A stretch of 64,000 nt of DNA from Deltaproteobacteria bacterium (lineage in GTDB: Bacteria; Desulfobacterota; Desulfobacteria; Desulfobacterales; UBA5852), in the NCBI GenBank assembly GCA_020444045.1, contig JAHLLS010000006.1, forward strand, positions 1 through 64,000, given 5' to 3'. The notes beneath the pieces were generated by a model. That model made no database searches and was not told the DNA's origin. It worked only from the letters and a program-made list of their open reading frames with translations. Position 1 is the first letter of the stretch; every line of letters begins with the position of its first letter. Shown in pieces: positions 1-8,347 of this stretch. The translations under genes were made by a program, and so were the position numbers.

Positions 1-492
1 GGCCTCCGATCCACTTGCCGTGGCGCTCACAAAGCTGAAGCTCGCCGTGTCGTCGTTGGTGATGTAGCTTGTCTGGGACTGCCCACTTATCGAATTAAAA
101 CCGGCTGTAGCCCCCACGTAACTCACCAGTGTCACTGTGACAGATTCGTTTTGTTCAACGACTGTATCATCGTTGATGGGCACCGATATAGTCGTACTCG
201 ACGTACCGGAGGAAATAACCACAGAGGTGGTGGTAGCGTCATAGTCGCCAGTAGTGGCATCTCCTCCGGTGGCTGTTCCGGAGAAGCTGTAAGCCACCGT
301 GATATCTTCCGAATTCGCTTCGCCAGCGTCACAGGTAATGGTAAAAGTGATGGCTCCGGTATTTTCAACAGCGTCACCGCTGTTAGTGGCAATGGTCACC
401 GCTGCCGTTGCAACAGAAGGCACAAGAAACAACAGGGTCAGGAACAACCACCCGATCGCTATTCTGTTTCTTTTGAGATTCATGTTCATCAT
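1..492 (-). CDS. Secreted Calx-beta domain protein (partial, C-terminus outside window)
   Basis: The reading frame stays open from a start at 492 to the window edge (164 codons). A GGAGG ribosome site at about 501-505 precedes a double ATG; the first is taken as the start. The first 30 or so residues form a signal peptide with a basic N-region, a hydrophobic core rich in Leu/Phe/Val and an Ala-x-Ala cleavage site. After it comes a Thr/Ser/Gly-rich beta-sandwich sequence with Calx-beta hallmarks: a TFTI-type strand, a 'Y..SG.A..G.DY' block and an 'IPINDDTVVEQNE' block. Such modules bind Ca2+ in surface and adhesion proteins. It lies 134 bases downstream of the minor-pilin operon in the same direction, so a surface or pilus-tip role is possible but inferred. 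The total length is unknown. Confidence 0.8.
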   Translation of the reverse strand, partial: MMNMNLKRNRIAIGWLFLTLLFLVPSVATAAVTIATNSGDAVENTGAITFTITCDAGEANSEDITVAYSFSGTATGGDATTGDYDATTTSVVISSGTSSTTISVPINDDTVVEQNESVTVTLVSYVGATAGFNSISGQSQTSYITNDDTASFSFVSATASGSEA

Positions 493-626
493 CGTTTTGT
501 CCTCCTGCTGCTTCTTCTCAAATCTGCTTCGCAGCGTATGTTTTGTCGTTGTATGCGACCCATGTTCTGTTCAATTTCAACATATTAGCAAGTATTGAAA
601 GAGCTCATTATAGCAGCAGACGCCGT

Positions 627-1133
627 CTAGAAGCGTCTTTTATAGCCCACTTCCATGAGCGCCTGCCCGTTGCGGCTGTCGTGAAAACTATACACCGCAT
701 AAGTCCGTACCTGAGAGGCACCGGTCATGAGCAGGGAATCACCCGATGTAATGCCTTTGTCCAGCGCGCAGAAACCGACCTCGGCATCGACGGTCGAAGG
801 CACTGCCGTATCGTCGCCGCCCACAAGATCGAAGTCCCAGTTAGCGGGTTGGGTCATGTCTGGTGCGGCGTTCGCCTCGGAAAGCCAATCCAGCGACCAC
901 GCTTTGAGAGCGCTCGCCGCAGCATCCTCAATAGCAAAGCCGCCCTCGATCACCGCCCCTTCGGTTCGATAAAAGGTTTGTTTACGGGCTACCTCATTAC
1001 CTGCGATCAGAGTTTCAACGTTGCTTTTACGCGTCGACCAAATGCCCATCACCGTCAGCAGGGAAAGAAGCATCAAGGCGATGACGATGGCCGAACCGTT
1101 TTCGTTGTTCAGGCTTTTCAAGGGGCAAATCAT
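627..1133 (-). CDS. PilX-like minor pilin/pilus assembly protein
   Basis: This is a 168-residue protein of the PilX N-terminal type. It has a short polar head, then GSAIVIALMLLSLLTVMG, which is the hydrophobic membrane helix of PilX proteins. The helix has no GFTLIE signature and has the Gly-Ser-Ala start typical of PilX. The rest is a soluble domain with one visible Cys. The start at 1133 was chosen over an upstream ATG at 1202 because a GGGAG site stands about 9 bases before it and the long version adds 23 residues without pilin character. It is the last gene of the fimT-pilV-pilW-pilX order. PilX proteins prime pilus assembly in the inner membrane. Confidence 0.8.
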   Translation of the reverse strand: MICPLKSLNNENGSAIVIALMLLSLLTVMGIWSTRKSNVETLIAGNEVARKQTFYRTEGAVIEGGFAIEDAAASALKAWSLDWLSEANAAPDMTQPANWDFDLVGGDDTAVPSTVDAEVGFCALDKGITSGDSLLMTGASQVRTYAVYSFHDSRNGQALMEVGYKRRF

Positions 1134-1218
1134 TCGGAATATCTCCCTATTGCACGGTTGGCTGACCAAACTGTCTTCCGTATCGGTATATCCATGTTTC
1201 ATTTAAGATTTCTTCAGT

Positions 1219-1881
1219 CTAAGAGCCCAGATTACGGCAGAGCACTCGGGTGGTATAGGACCTTTCAACAGGGCCTGCCATCCCGGCATCCTCCTCCACC
1301 GTCATACTGATCTGAACGGATCTTATCTCTTCCAGATCTCCGGTTTCGTTACCTTCTTCGTCAAAATAGCGAAACCTCAAATTGGTTACATTTTCGACCA
1401 ACCGCTGCGTGGTTTGAACAGGTGCGCCCGAATATAAACGAAGATTCAGCGATTCGGTGCTTGCCTCATAATAGTAATTAATGTTCTCAAAGTTATCGTT
1501 GTCGATTTCGCCGTTGGCCTCTTCTTCTCCGTCAGCCACTCGATCGCAGGTAAATCGAACCGACGTCGCGTTGGCCTCCTGGAAGCCGGCAAGGGGCAGT
1601 CCGAGGGCGTCCGTTCCTTGCAGCTGCATAAGCGGATCCAAACCGGCCAATCGAATGTCACTCGCCATGACCTCGACGGCCATGCGCACCACCTGCTGGG
1701 CGCTGGAGGCGACATCCGTTGCGGTGTAGGATCGGCTCAAGGGAATCAGGACGGCCATGGAGGCGGCCATGAAGATGCTGACCATGGCAATCGTGACGAG
1801 GACTTCAATCAGTGTGAAACCCGATGCCCGAACATTCGACAACTCATGCTTTATCCCTATTTGACGCGCATTTAGCTTCAT
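1219..1881 (-). CDS. PilW-like type IV pilus minor pilin
   Basis: This 220-residue prepilin has a basic leader, the prepilin peptidase site G/FTLIEV at about residues 20-26 and a hydrophobic helix, then a long soluble C-terminal domain as in PilW. The start at 1881 has GGAG just upstream and its ATG overlaps the TGA of the preceding pilV gene (ATGA), which indicates translational coupling. An upstream in-frame start at 1950 would lie inside pilV and is not favoured. Minor pilins form the pilus tip or priming complex in the inner membrane. Confidence 0.85.
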   Translation of the reverse strand: MKLNARQIGIKHELSNVRASGFTLIEVLVTIAMVSIFMAASMAVLIPLSRSYTATDVASSAQQVVRMAVEVMASDIRLAGLDPLMQLQGTDALGLPLAGFQEANATSVRFTCDRVADGEEEANGEIDNDNFENINYYYEASTESLNLRLYSGAPVQTTQRLVENVTNLRFRYFDEEGNETGDLEEIRSVQISMTVEEDAGMAGPVERSYTTRVLCRNLGS

Positions 1882-2285
1882 GGTCTCCACCGTTCGTAGG
1901 TCAGCGAGCTGAGGGTGAAAGTGCGGTTGCCCCCGTGAGGGGCAGACCATTGAACCTGAACATCGACCTTCCGTGCGTGGGCTCCCAACGCAGGAGTGAT
2001 GGTTGTGGTACGGTTGTAAATACCGCCGGCATTGCCATCGGCGTCAAGATTATTTTCCACTTCATCGGTCAGGTCGGCGAAGGGCGTGGCCTTGACCTCT
2101 TCCATTTTCTGATGGGCCAGCATGGTGGCCTGACTGGTCAGGTTGCCGACGGTTGTGTTGCGCACGGTGGCATATTGCATTTTTGCCACCGCCATCATGC
2201 CGATGGCGAAGATGCTGACCCCTATCAGCACTTCGATGAGGGTGAACCCACCTTCCGCCGACCGTCGTGCTTGGATCTGTCTCAT
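1878..2285 (-). CDS. PilV-like type IV pilus minor pilin
   Basis: This 135-residue prepilin has a basic leader ending in EGG, then FTLIEVLIG (cleavage after the second Gly) and a helix with IFAIGMMAVAK. That helix is typical of PilV/GspI, in which 'AxGMMA' follows the E at position 5. The start at 2285 follows an AAGGAG site, so the open frame upstream of it is untranslated leader and fimT coding sequence. It ends in an ATGA overlap with pilW. The gap to fimT is 34 bases. Confidence 0.85.
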   Translation of the reverse strand: MRQIQARRSAEGGFTLIEVLIGVSIFAIGMMAVAKMQYATVRNTTVGNLTSQATMLAHQKMEEVKATPFADLTDEVENNLDADGNAGGIYNRTTTITPALGAHARKVDVQVQWSAPHGGNRTFTLSSLTYERWRP

Positions 2286-2319
2286 ACCTGCTCCTTTTAA
2301 CCGTTTTAAATCTATCGGC

Positions 2320-2790
2320 TTATAAGCGATCCAGCCGCACACGCCCGAAGGAACTGACCACAACCTCATAACTTTCCCCCCCGGGAGACGTCAAAATTAC
2401 TCTCCCGGTACTATTGGGACCATTGGCCATTCCCCGGGGGTTAAAGGCCATATCATTGCCTACAAACGTGATGGTGGTAATGGTCACCCCCGGTGATAGG
2501 GTTCGGGTAACGATAACGTCCTCTCCGGCATCCAGGGCACCATTATTATTGGTATCGACAAAGGCCTGGTAAGAAGTCGCGTCGGGAAAAGTCACCACAG
2601 CGTTGACGTTGTGTTTAATGGCCCGCAGTTTGGTAGATTCGAACACGGCCCGCAGTTCGCTGGCATCGCCCTTGACCTTGGAGCGGTCGCGCCAAGACAG
2701 GAAAGATGGTGTCATGATTCCGGCAAGGACACCGATAATGGCAATGACGATCATCAATTCAATAAGGGTGAATCCTTTGTTGCGCGACAT
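2320..2790 (-). CDS. GspH/FimT-type pseudopilin, first gene of the minor-pilin operon
   Basis: This 156-residue protein starts with a short leader, then G/FTLIELMIVIAIIGVLAG, a full prepilin signal and transmembrane helix. The soluble part has the GspH/FimT character: an RS/K segment after the helix, then a beta-rich domain with 'F.PRG' near residue 115 and a closing 'V.VS..GRVR' strand. The start at 2790 follows an AGGGAGG site. It is the first gene of the operon, about 25 bases downstream of the expected start site of a candidate sigma-54 promoter at 2826-2841. Confidence 0.88.
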   Translation of the reverse strand: MSRNKGFTLIELMIVIAIIGVLAGIMTPSFLSWRDRSKVKGDASELRAVFESTKLRAIKHNVNAVVTFPDATSYQAFVDTNNNGALDAGEDVIVTRTLSPGVTITTITFVGNDMAFNPRGMANGPNSTGRVILTSPGGESYEVVVSSFGRVRLDRL

Positions 2791-2825
2791 GACACCTCCC
2801 TATAAAAATTAGCAAACGCAAATAT

Positions 2826-2841
2826 TGCAAAACATATTCCA
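2826..2841 (-). promoter_or_regulatory. Candidate sigma-54 (-24/-12) promoter of minor-pilin operon
   Basis: On the minus strand the sequence reads TGGAATATGTTTTGCA: GG and GC dinucleotides exactly 10 bases apart, with TTT before GC. This keeps the invariant parts of the -24/-12 element (TGGCAC-N5-TTGC) but not the CAC. The predicted start near 2815 leaves a leader of about 25 bases that carries the fimT ribosome site. Pilin genes are often sigma-54 dependent through PilR in this phylum and in Myxococcus/Geobacter. The match was found by eye. Confidence 0.45.
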
Positions 2842-3351
2842 CAACCAGCAAAAAAATGACCTATTAGAGCGTCCTTCTGAAACATTAGACTTAAATAATT
2901 GAATTTACTTATTATATAATAAAATACGCAGAAATCGCACATTTGTCTAAAATCAATTATCAATATCATTCTACCGAAAAAACAATTCAGGTATTAATTT
3001 TTTTGATTAGCCATTAAAGTTTTTAATACTTTTACAATATGGATAAAATAAGCGGGCCCGATCACCCTCAAAAGGCCGAAAGCTCATCAATTCCTGATCA
3101 CTGTCGGGATGCCCGCGCTGTATGGTAAAAGGTCGGTAGGAGAAAAGACGCAAAATTTGCTGACAGCGCCGAAGAGAGGGTAAATCGGCGGAGTGATAAA
3201 AGCCGCCGCCATGAATGCGCACATCCGTGATTTCTTGTCACTTCACGGATTGAAGACCAAGCGATCATGCAAGCCCAATCCCTGTTTTAAAGCCCAATGA
3301 CACCCATAAAAAATCGTTTTGTTTTTGCTCCTAATAAGCGGGCAGGGCAAC
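2842..3351. other. Intergenic region between fimT and purQ
   Basis: The half next to fimT is AT-rich and suits upstream activator binding for the promoter at 2826-2841. The half next to purQ is more G+C-rich. A 71-codon frame on the minus strand (3007-3222) has no convincing ribosome site or recognisable family, so it is not called. No clear purQ terminator is visible. Confidence 0.4.
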
Positions 3352-4173
3352 TCACTCCCGCAGACAGGCCACCGCGTTCCGGAAGATCTGGATGCCCGGC
3401 GTGGGGTCTTCGGGCATGGCCGGTTGGCCGGTCCGTTTGCGGGCCTCGGCCTGCCGGGTCCAGAGCGGGTGGTTGGACCAGTGGTTGAACCCTTCGGGAT
3501 GCGGCATCAGACCGAAAACACGGCCGGTGGGGTCGCAAATACCGGCGATGTCGTCTAAAGATCCGTTGGGATTGTGAGGAAAGGCACCGTCCGCCAGCGC
3601 GCCTCCTGGCCGGGCATAGCGGGCAGCGATCTGATGATGCGCTTCCAGCTGCACGATGACCTCCGGCGCCGTGACAAACTTGCCCTCCCCGTGCCGGATG
3701 GGCAGATCGATGACGTCGAGCCCCTCCGTGAAGACACAGGGGCTCTGGGGGTCGATTTTGAGGGTTACCCAGTCGTCGCGAAAATTGCCGCAGTCGTTGA
3801 ACGTCAGCGCCACCGAACGGGTCTGGTACTCACCGTCGAAACCGGGCAGCAGCCCCAGATTGACCAGCGTCTGGAACCCATTGCAAATGCCGATCACCAG
3901 CCGATGACTCTCAACAAAGCCCCGCAACTGGTCGCCGATGTTGGTGCGCAGCCGCACGGCCTGCAACACTCCGGCGCCGTGGTCGTCCCCCCAGCTGAAA
4001 CCGCCCCCGAAGGCCAGGATCTGATAGTCGTCAAGCCGGGCGTCGCCGTCGATAAGGGCATTGATGTGAACCCTTACGGCTTCGGCACCGGCCAGCTCCA
4101 ATGCATGGGCGGTCTCCAGATCACAGTTCAGACCGAATCCGGTCAACACGAGGGCACGTATTTTACCAGTCAT
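3352..4173 (-). CDS. purQ: Phosphoribosylformylglycinamidine synthase, glutaminase subunit
   Basis: This 273-residue class I glutamine amidotransferase supplies ammonia to PurL in the fourth step of purine synthesis (FGAR to FGAM). Visible features are the oxyanion GGGFSWGDD block near residue 56, the nucleophile Cys in GICNGFQ near residue 97, and the His/Glu pair in MPHPEGFNHW near residue 225. It is longer than the roughly 227-residue PurQ of Bacillus, resembling the C-terminal glutaminase domain of long PurL. Its ATG overlaps the purSL stop by 4 bases, so the two subunits are translationally coupled. Confidence 0.95.
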   Translation of the reverse strand: MTGKIRALVLTGFGLNCDLETAHALELAGAEAVRVHINALIDGDARLDDYQILAFGGGFSWGDDHGAGVLQAVRLRTNIGDQLRGFVESHRLVIGICNGFQTLVNLGLLPGFDGEYQTRSVALTFNDCGNFRDDWVTLKIDPQSPCVFTEGLDVIDLPIRHGEGKFVTAPEVIVQLEAHHQIAARYARPGGALADGAFPHNPNGSLDDIAGICDPTGRVFGLMPHPEGFNHWSNHPLWTRQAEARKRTGQPAMPEDPTPGIQIFRNAVACLRE

Positions 4174-7166
4174 ACCAGATCTCCAAAGGGTGCTTTCCAG
4201 GCAGTTTTAAGGTCGTCAAGCGCCAGATCGACAAGCGGCTCACCACGCGTTCCGCGGATCACCATGCGGGGCGCCTCGGTCACAATGCCGATACAGCCCA
4301 CGGCCTGGCCTTCAAAGGCCGCTTCAAACGCCTGTCGGCGGTCCGGTGCAACCGTCACCAGGAAGCGGCCGGCCGACTCGGAAAACAGCACTTTATCGTC
4401 GCGCAGGGGCTCTTCCAGCGGAACCTTGGACAAATCGAGCGACACGCCCCAACCACCCGCCAGGGCGGCCAGGGCCGCGTGAACCGCCAGCCCTCCCCGG
4501 TAGATCCCCCTGACCGAAGCCGTGAGGGAATCGGCAATCGCCGTCTGCAAACAGCGATACAGGGGCTGGAAAGCTTCGGGGCGCACCTCGGGGACCTGCC
4601 GGCCGACATAGCCGAGGTGTTCGTAGTATTCGGAGCCGCCCAGCTCATCCCGGGTGATCCCCAGCAGGTAGACCAGATCCCCGGGGACTTTGACATCCAT
4701 CGTGGTGCAGTGTGTGATGTCGGGCACCCGAGAAATCGCACTGAACTGAATGGTTTCCGGTGCGGACACCTTGTGGCTGATGCCGTAGCGCCCCGCCAAA
4801 TTGCCATCCACGTACATGCTGTCTTTCCCCGACAACAAAGGGATGCCATACGCCAGACAGACGTCCCGCAATGCACGGCAAGCACGCACCAGCTGGGCCG
4901 CCTTGAATTTCCCATCGGGATTCTTCTCGGGATGATACTGGATATTGGGCCAACAGAAATTATCCACGCCGCCCACGTGGTCGCAATCCCCGCCCACCGC
5001 GATCACCCGTCGCAGAGCCTCATCGATGGCGCAGGCGGTCATGTGGTAGGCGTCTATGGCAGAATAGGTCGGAAGCAACGCCTGGGAAAAGGCCAACCCT
5101 CTCGGGCTGGACAGCACCGGCCGGATCACGGCCGCATCGCTGGGAACGTCCCGGTCAACACCCACCAGGGGCTTGATCACGCTGCCCCCCTGAACCTCGT
5201 GGTCGTACTGACGGGGCACCCATTCCTTGGAACTGACGTTCGGGCGGGCCAGCATATCCAGGAGTAAATCCGCATAGCTGGCCGGCTCCCCGATAACCGG
5301 TTCGCGCAAACCGCGTGCCGCCGGCGGCAGCCACTCGGCTTCGAATTCCCATTGCGGAAAACCGGATTCGAGGAAATCCAGGTCGACATAGGCGCAGGTT
5401 TCACCGTTATATCGAATATGGAGCTTGCCGGAGTCGGTGTAATGCCCGATCACTGTGCTCTCCACGGCGTGCTTGCGGGACAGGGCCATGAAACGGTCCA
5501 TATCCTCCGGGCGCACCGCCACGGTCATCCGTTCCTGGGATTCCGATACCCAGATCTCCCATTGATCCAGCCCTTCGTATTTGAGGGGCACTTTTTCCAG
5601 ATCCACGACGCAGCCGTTGGAAAACTGGGCCGATTCGCCGATGGAGGACGACAACCCGCCGCCGCCGTTATCGGTGATAAACTGGATCAACCCCTCGTCA
5701 CGGGCTTCCAGCAGAAAATCGTGCATTTTCTTCTGGGTATAAGGATCGCCGATCTGGACATGGCCGGCCGGCGTGTTTTCAGAGAAAATTTCAGAAGACG
5801 CCGTGACGCCGTGGATGCCGTCCTTTCCGACACGGCCGCCGCACATGATAATAAGGTCGCCGGCGGACGTCTTCTTTTGGTCGGCCGGCGCGTCGCCCAC
5901 ACGGGCCGGCATCAAGCCCACAGCGGTGACAAACACCAGGCATTTGCCGAGATAGCCCGGGTGAAACAAAATGTGACCGAAGGTGGTGGGGATACCGCTT
6001 TTGTTGCCGCCATCCCGCACGCCCTCAATCACGCCGTCCAGCAGGCGCCGCGGGTGCAGGTGGGGCTGTAGATCGCCGCTGTAATCCCGGGGCCCGACAC
6101 AGTAGCCGTAGCCGCCCATCAGCAGGCGGGCGCCTTTGCCGGTGCCCAAAGGATCGCGGTAGACCCCGACGATGCCGGTAATGGCGCCGCCATAGGCTTC
6201 CATATTCGATGGCGAATTATGGGTCTCGCCGGTGATGACGTAAAAATGATCGTCATCGAAACGGCCGATGCCGGCGTTGTCCCACAGGACCGATACCACC
6301 CAATCATTTTCGGACTGCAGTTTGAGCGTCGGGGCCTCGATACAGCTCTTGAAAAGGCTGTTCACATCTTCAGCCTGCCCGGTCATGGGCTCTGTATAGT
6401 GAAAAAGCCCACGGAACGTATTGTGGTTGCAATGATCGCTGCGAGCCTGGGAGATATATTCCAGTTCCAGATCAGTGGGATCGGACAGCCCCACCCCACG
6501 GCGCTGCTCCTGGACGCTGTCCTGCAGAAAATAACGGCGAATCGTAGGGATGTCGTTGGGGTTGAGGGCCAGGTTGCGCTCGTCGCTCACGGCCTGCAGG
6601 GCCTGGTCGCTTTCGATGGGAATGGTGCTGACGGTGGGGGTGTGGTCCAGCTTGACCTTGGGGATAATGATGCCGATGCCCTCGGCCGGATTCCAGTCCG
6701 CGGCATGGAAGACTTTCCATTGCTGAATGATATCGTTCGCCAGGAGATCCTCGGCAATCTTTCGGGCATCTTCCCCGGTCAGTTCCTTGCCGGCCAGGCA
6801 ATAGCGTTTGGAGGTATACAGGTTCTCCCCCGACGCCAGTTGAATCCCCAGAATATCTTCGACGGCCTCGACGCCGGTGCTGCCCGGATTGTCGCGAACC
6901 CCCGGGCGGAACCCGATCCAAACGGTCCAGTCGAAAGGCACCTGCAAGGGTTCGTAAGAAGACATCTGGGTGACCGGATTGGTGAAGACTTCGCGGCGAA
7001 TAAGGTCGAGCTGTTCCGGGGTGAGATCGGCATCGATGGTTACCACCGATACGGTGCGCACCGTATCCAACCGGATACCAAAATAGTCCCATGCTTTCCG
7101 GCGAAGGGTTTCCCCCTCGGCATCGAACAATTCGGGTTTCAGGGTCACTTCAAGTCGATACGGCAT
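4170..7166 (-). CDS. purL: FGAM synthase with fused tandem PurS domains (PurSL)
   Basis: This 998-residue synthetase converts FGAR, ATP and glutamine-derived ammonia to FGAM. The N-terminus carries two PurS-like modules in tandem (about 1-75 and 80-155), each starting with a 'KPE/RPGV.D..G' strand-turn. They are followed by a complete PurL with the ETHNSPS motif and DNGGGGLSSSIGE loop and a second AIR-synthase-type half containing 'GGDCDHVGGVDNF' and 'PLLSGKDSM'. A GAGAGG site precedes the ATG at 7166. PurS is normally a separate small protein, so this fusion plus separate PurQ makes a two-polypeptide enzyme. It is linked to purQ and sits 19 bases after rseP. Confidence 0.95.
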   Translation of the reverse strand: MPYRLEVTLKPELFDAEGETLRRKAWDYFGIRLDTVRTVSVVTIDADLTPEQLDLIRREVFTNPVTQMSSYEPLQVPFDWTVWIGFRPGVRDNPGSTGVEAVEDILGIQLASGENLYTSKRYCLAGKELTGEDARKIAEDLLANDIIQQWKVFHAADWNPAEGIGIIIPKVKLDHTPTVSTIPIESDQALQAVSDERNLALNPNDIPTIRRYFLQDSVQEQRRGVGLSDPTDLELEYISQARSDHCNHNTFRGLFHYTEPMTGQAEDVNSLFKSCIEAPTLKLQSENDWVVSVLWDNAGIGRFDDDHFYVITGETHNSPSNMEAYGGAITGIVGVYRDPLGTGKGARLLMGGYGYCVGPRDYSGDLQPHLHPRRLLDGVIEGVRDGGNKSGIPTTFGHILFHPGYLGKCLVFVTAVGLMPARVGDAPADQKKTSAGDLIIMCGGRVGKDGIHGVTASSEIFSENTPAGHVQIGDPYTQKKMHDFLLEARDEGLIQFITDNGGGGLSSSIGESAQFSNGCVVDLEKVPLKYEGLDQWEIWVSESQERMTVAVRPEDMDRFMALSRKHAVESTVIGHYTDSGKLHIRYNGETCAYVDLDFLESGFPQWEFEAEWLPPAARGLREPVIGEPASYADLLLDMLARPNVSSKEWVPRQYDHEVQGGSVIKPLVGVDRDVPSDAAVIRPVLSSPRGLAFSQALLPTYSAIDAYHMTACAIDEALRRVIAVGGDCDHVGGVDNFCWPNIQYHPEKNPDGKFKAAQLVRACRALRDVCLAYGIPLLSGKDSMYVDGNLAGRYGISHKVSAPETIQFSAISRVPDITHCTTMDVKVPGDLVYLLGITRDELGGSEYYEHLGYVGRQVPEVRPEAFQPLYRCLQTAIADSLTASVRGIYRGGLAVHAALAALAGGWGVSLDLSKVPLEEPLRDDKVLFSESAGRFLVTVAPDRRQAFEAAFEGQAVGCIGIVTEAPRMVIRGTRGEPLVDLALDDLKTAWKAPFGDLV

Positions 7167-7185
7167 GACGGCGGCCTCTCTGGAT

Positions 7186-8244
7186 CTAGAAGTTCACGAT
7201 GTCGTTGTAGATCACGAAAATCATCAGCATGATCAACAAGAAAATACCGAACTGCTGGGCGATCTCCCGTATTTTGATACTTACCGGACGGCGGCTGATC
7301 ATCTCGATGACAAAAAACATCAAATGCCCGCCGTCCAACACCGGGATCGGTAGAAAGTTCAGGATCCCGAGGTTGATGGATATCACCGCCGTAAAAATCA
7401 GAAGATTGACCACCCCCTCGCGCGCCTGAGCGCCTGCCATCTGGGCAATCTTGATCGGTCCGCCCAGCGTGGCGGCCGGCAGTTTGCCCTGGATCAGCTT
7501 CACGACGCTCAATACCGTCAGTTCAGTGATTTCCCAGGTTCGCGCCACACTCATCTGGACGGATTCCACCAGTGAAAGCTCACGGGGAATCACATCGCCC
7601 GCGGATCGGATACCGATCACGTAGCGCTCGATATCCTCACCGAAAAGATTCTGGGTGGTCTTGAGTTCGGGCACCAGATCAACCGTCAGACGTTGTCCGG
7701 TCCTTTCGACGACGAAGGACATGGAGCGCCCCTGGCTGCTGGATATCTGCGCGGCCATTTCTTCCCAGCTCGAAATATCGACACCGTCGATGGCCACCAC
7801 CAGGTCATCTTTCTGCAATCCGGCCCGGGCGGCAACCGAGGACGTGTCCACTTCGCCCACCAGCGGTCGCAGGACATAGGTTCCCGAGGTCTGGAACACC
7901 AGGAAAAAAATGACCACCGCCAGCAGCAGATTGGACATGGGGCCGGCGGCCACGATGAGAAACCGCTTGAAAACACTTTTATGGGTAAAAGACCGCGGGA
8001 TCAGATAGGGCTCGATTTCGGTATCCGGCTCTTCCCCCACCATTTTGACATATCCGCCAAGCGGGATGAGCGATACGCGATAGTCGGTCATCCCGACGGT
8101 TTTGCCGATCAGGCGCGGGCCGAAGCCGAGCGAAAATTTTTCAACTCCGACGCCGAAAAAACGCGCCATCAAGAAATGGCCGAGTTCGTGAAAAAAAATC
8201 AGGACACCGAGAACAATAATAAAAGCAAATATGCTCGTGCTCAT
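7186..8244 (-). CDS. rseP: RIP metalloprotease RseP (site-2 protease)
   Basis: This 352-residue integral membrane zinc protease cleaves anti-sigma factors and signal-peptide remnants within the inner membrane. It has the zinc-binding HELGH at residues 19-23 in the first helix, a central PDZ domain (about 110-190, with 'AARAGLQKDDLVVAIDGV'), and the third zinc ligand in the LDGGHL segment near residue 300, followed by a last helix. It has a single PDZ domain, unlike the two of E. coli RseP. It is in the usual dxr-rseP order, about 100 bases after dxr. The ribosome site is weak. Confidence 0.93.
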   Translation of the reverse strand: MSTSIFAFIIVLGVLIFFHELGHFLMARFFGVGVEKFSLGFGPRLIGKTVGMTDYRVSLIPLGGYVKMVGEEPDTEIEPYLIPRSFTHKSVFKRFLIVAAGPMSNLLLAVVIFFLVFQTSGTYVLRPLVGEVDTSSVAARAGLQKDDLVVAIDGVDISSWEEMAAQISSSQGRSMSFVVERTGQRLTVDLVPELKTTQNLFGEDIERYVIGIRSAGDVIPRELSLVESVQMSVARTWEITELTVLSVVKLIQGKLPAATLGGPIKIAQMAGAQAREGVVNLLIFTAVISINLGILNFLPIPVLDGGHLMFFVIEMISRRPVSIKIREIAQQFGIFLLIMLMIFVIYNDIVNF

Positions 8245-8347
8245 TGGTTTTAAGGGTACTTTCCGAAGGCTGCCCCAGGGTAAGGCTGGGATTAGAGGAT
8301 GATCATGACTGACTGCCGAGGGATCATAAGGGAATTGCCGTGAAACT

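Noticed and set aside
543-1310. Long plus-strand frames opposite the pilin genes and similar long frames opposite purL, pyrH, lepA and leuC
   Set aside because: They are antisense frames of G+C-rich genes, with no ribosome sites and no family features.
3007-3222. 71-codon frame on the minus strand between fimT and purQ
   Set aside because: No good ribosome site, no recognisable family, and it lies in a region of changing composition. It may be a chance frame.
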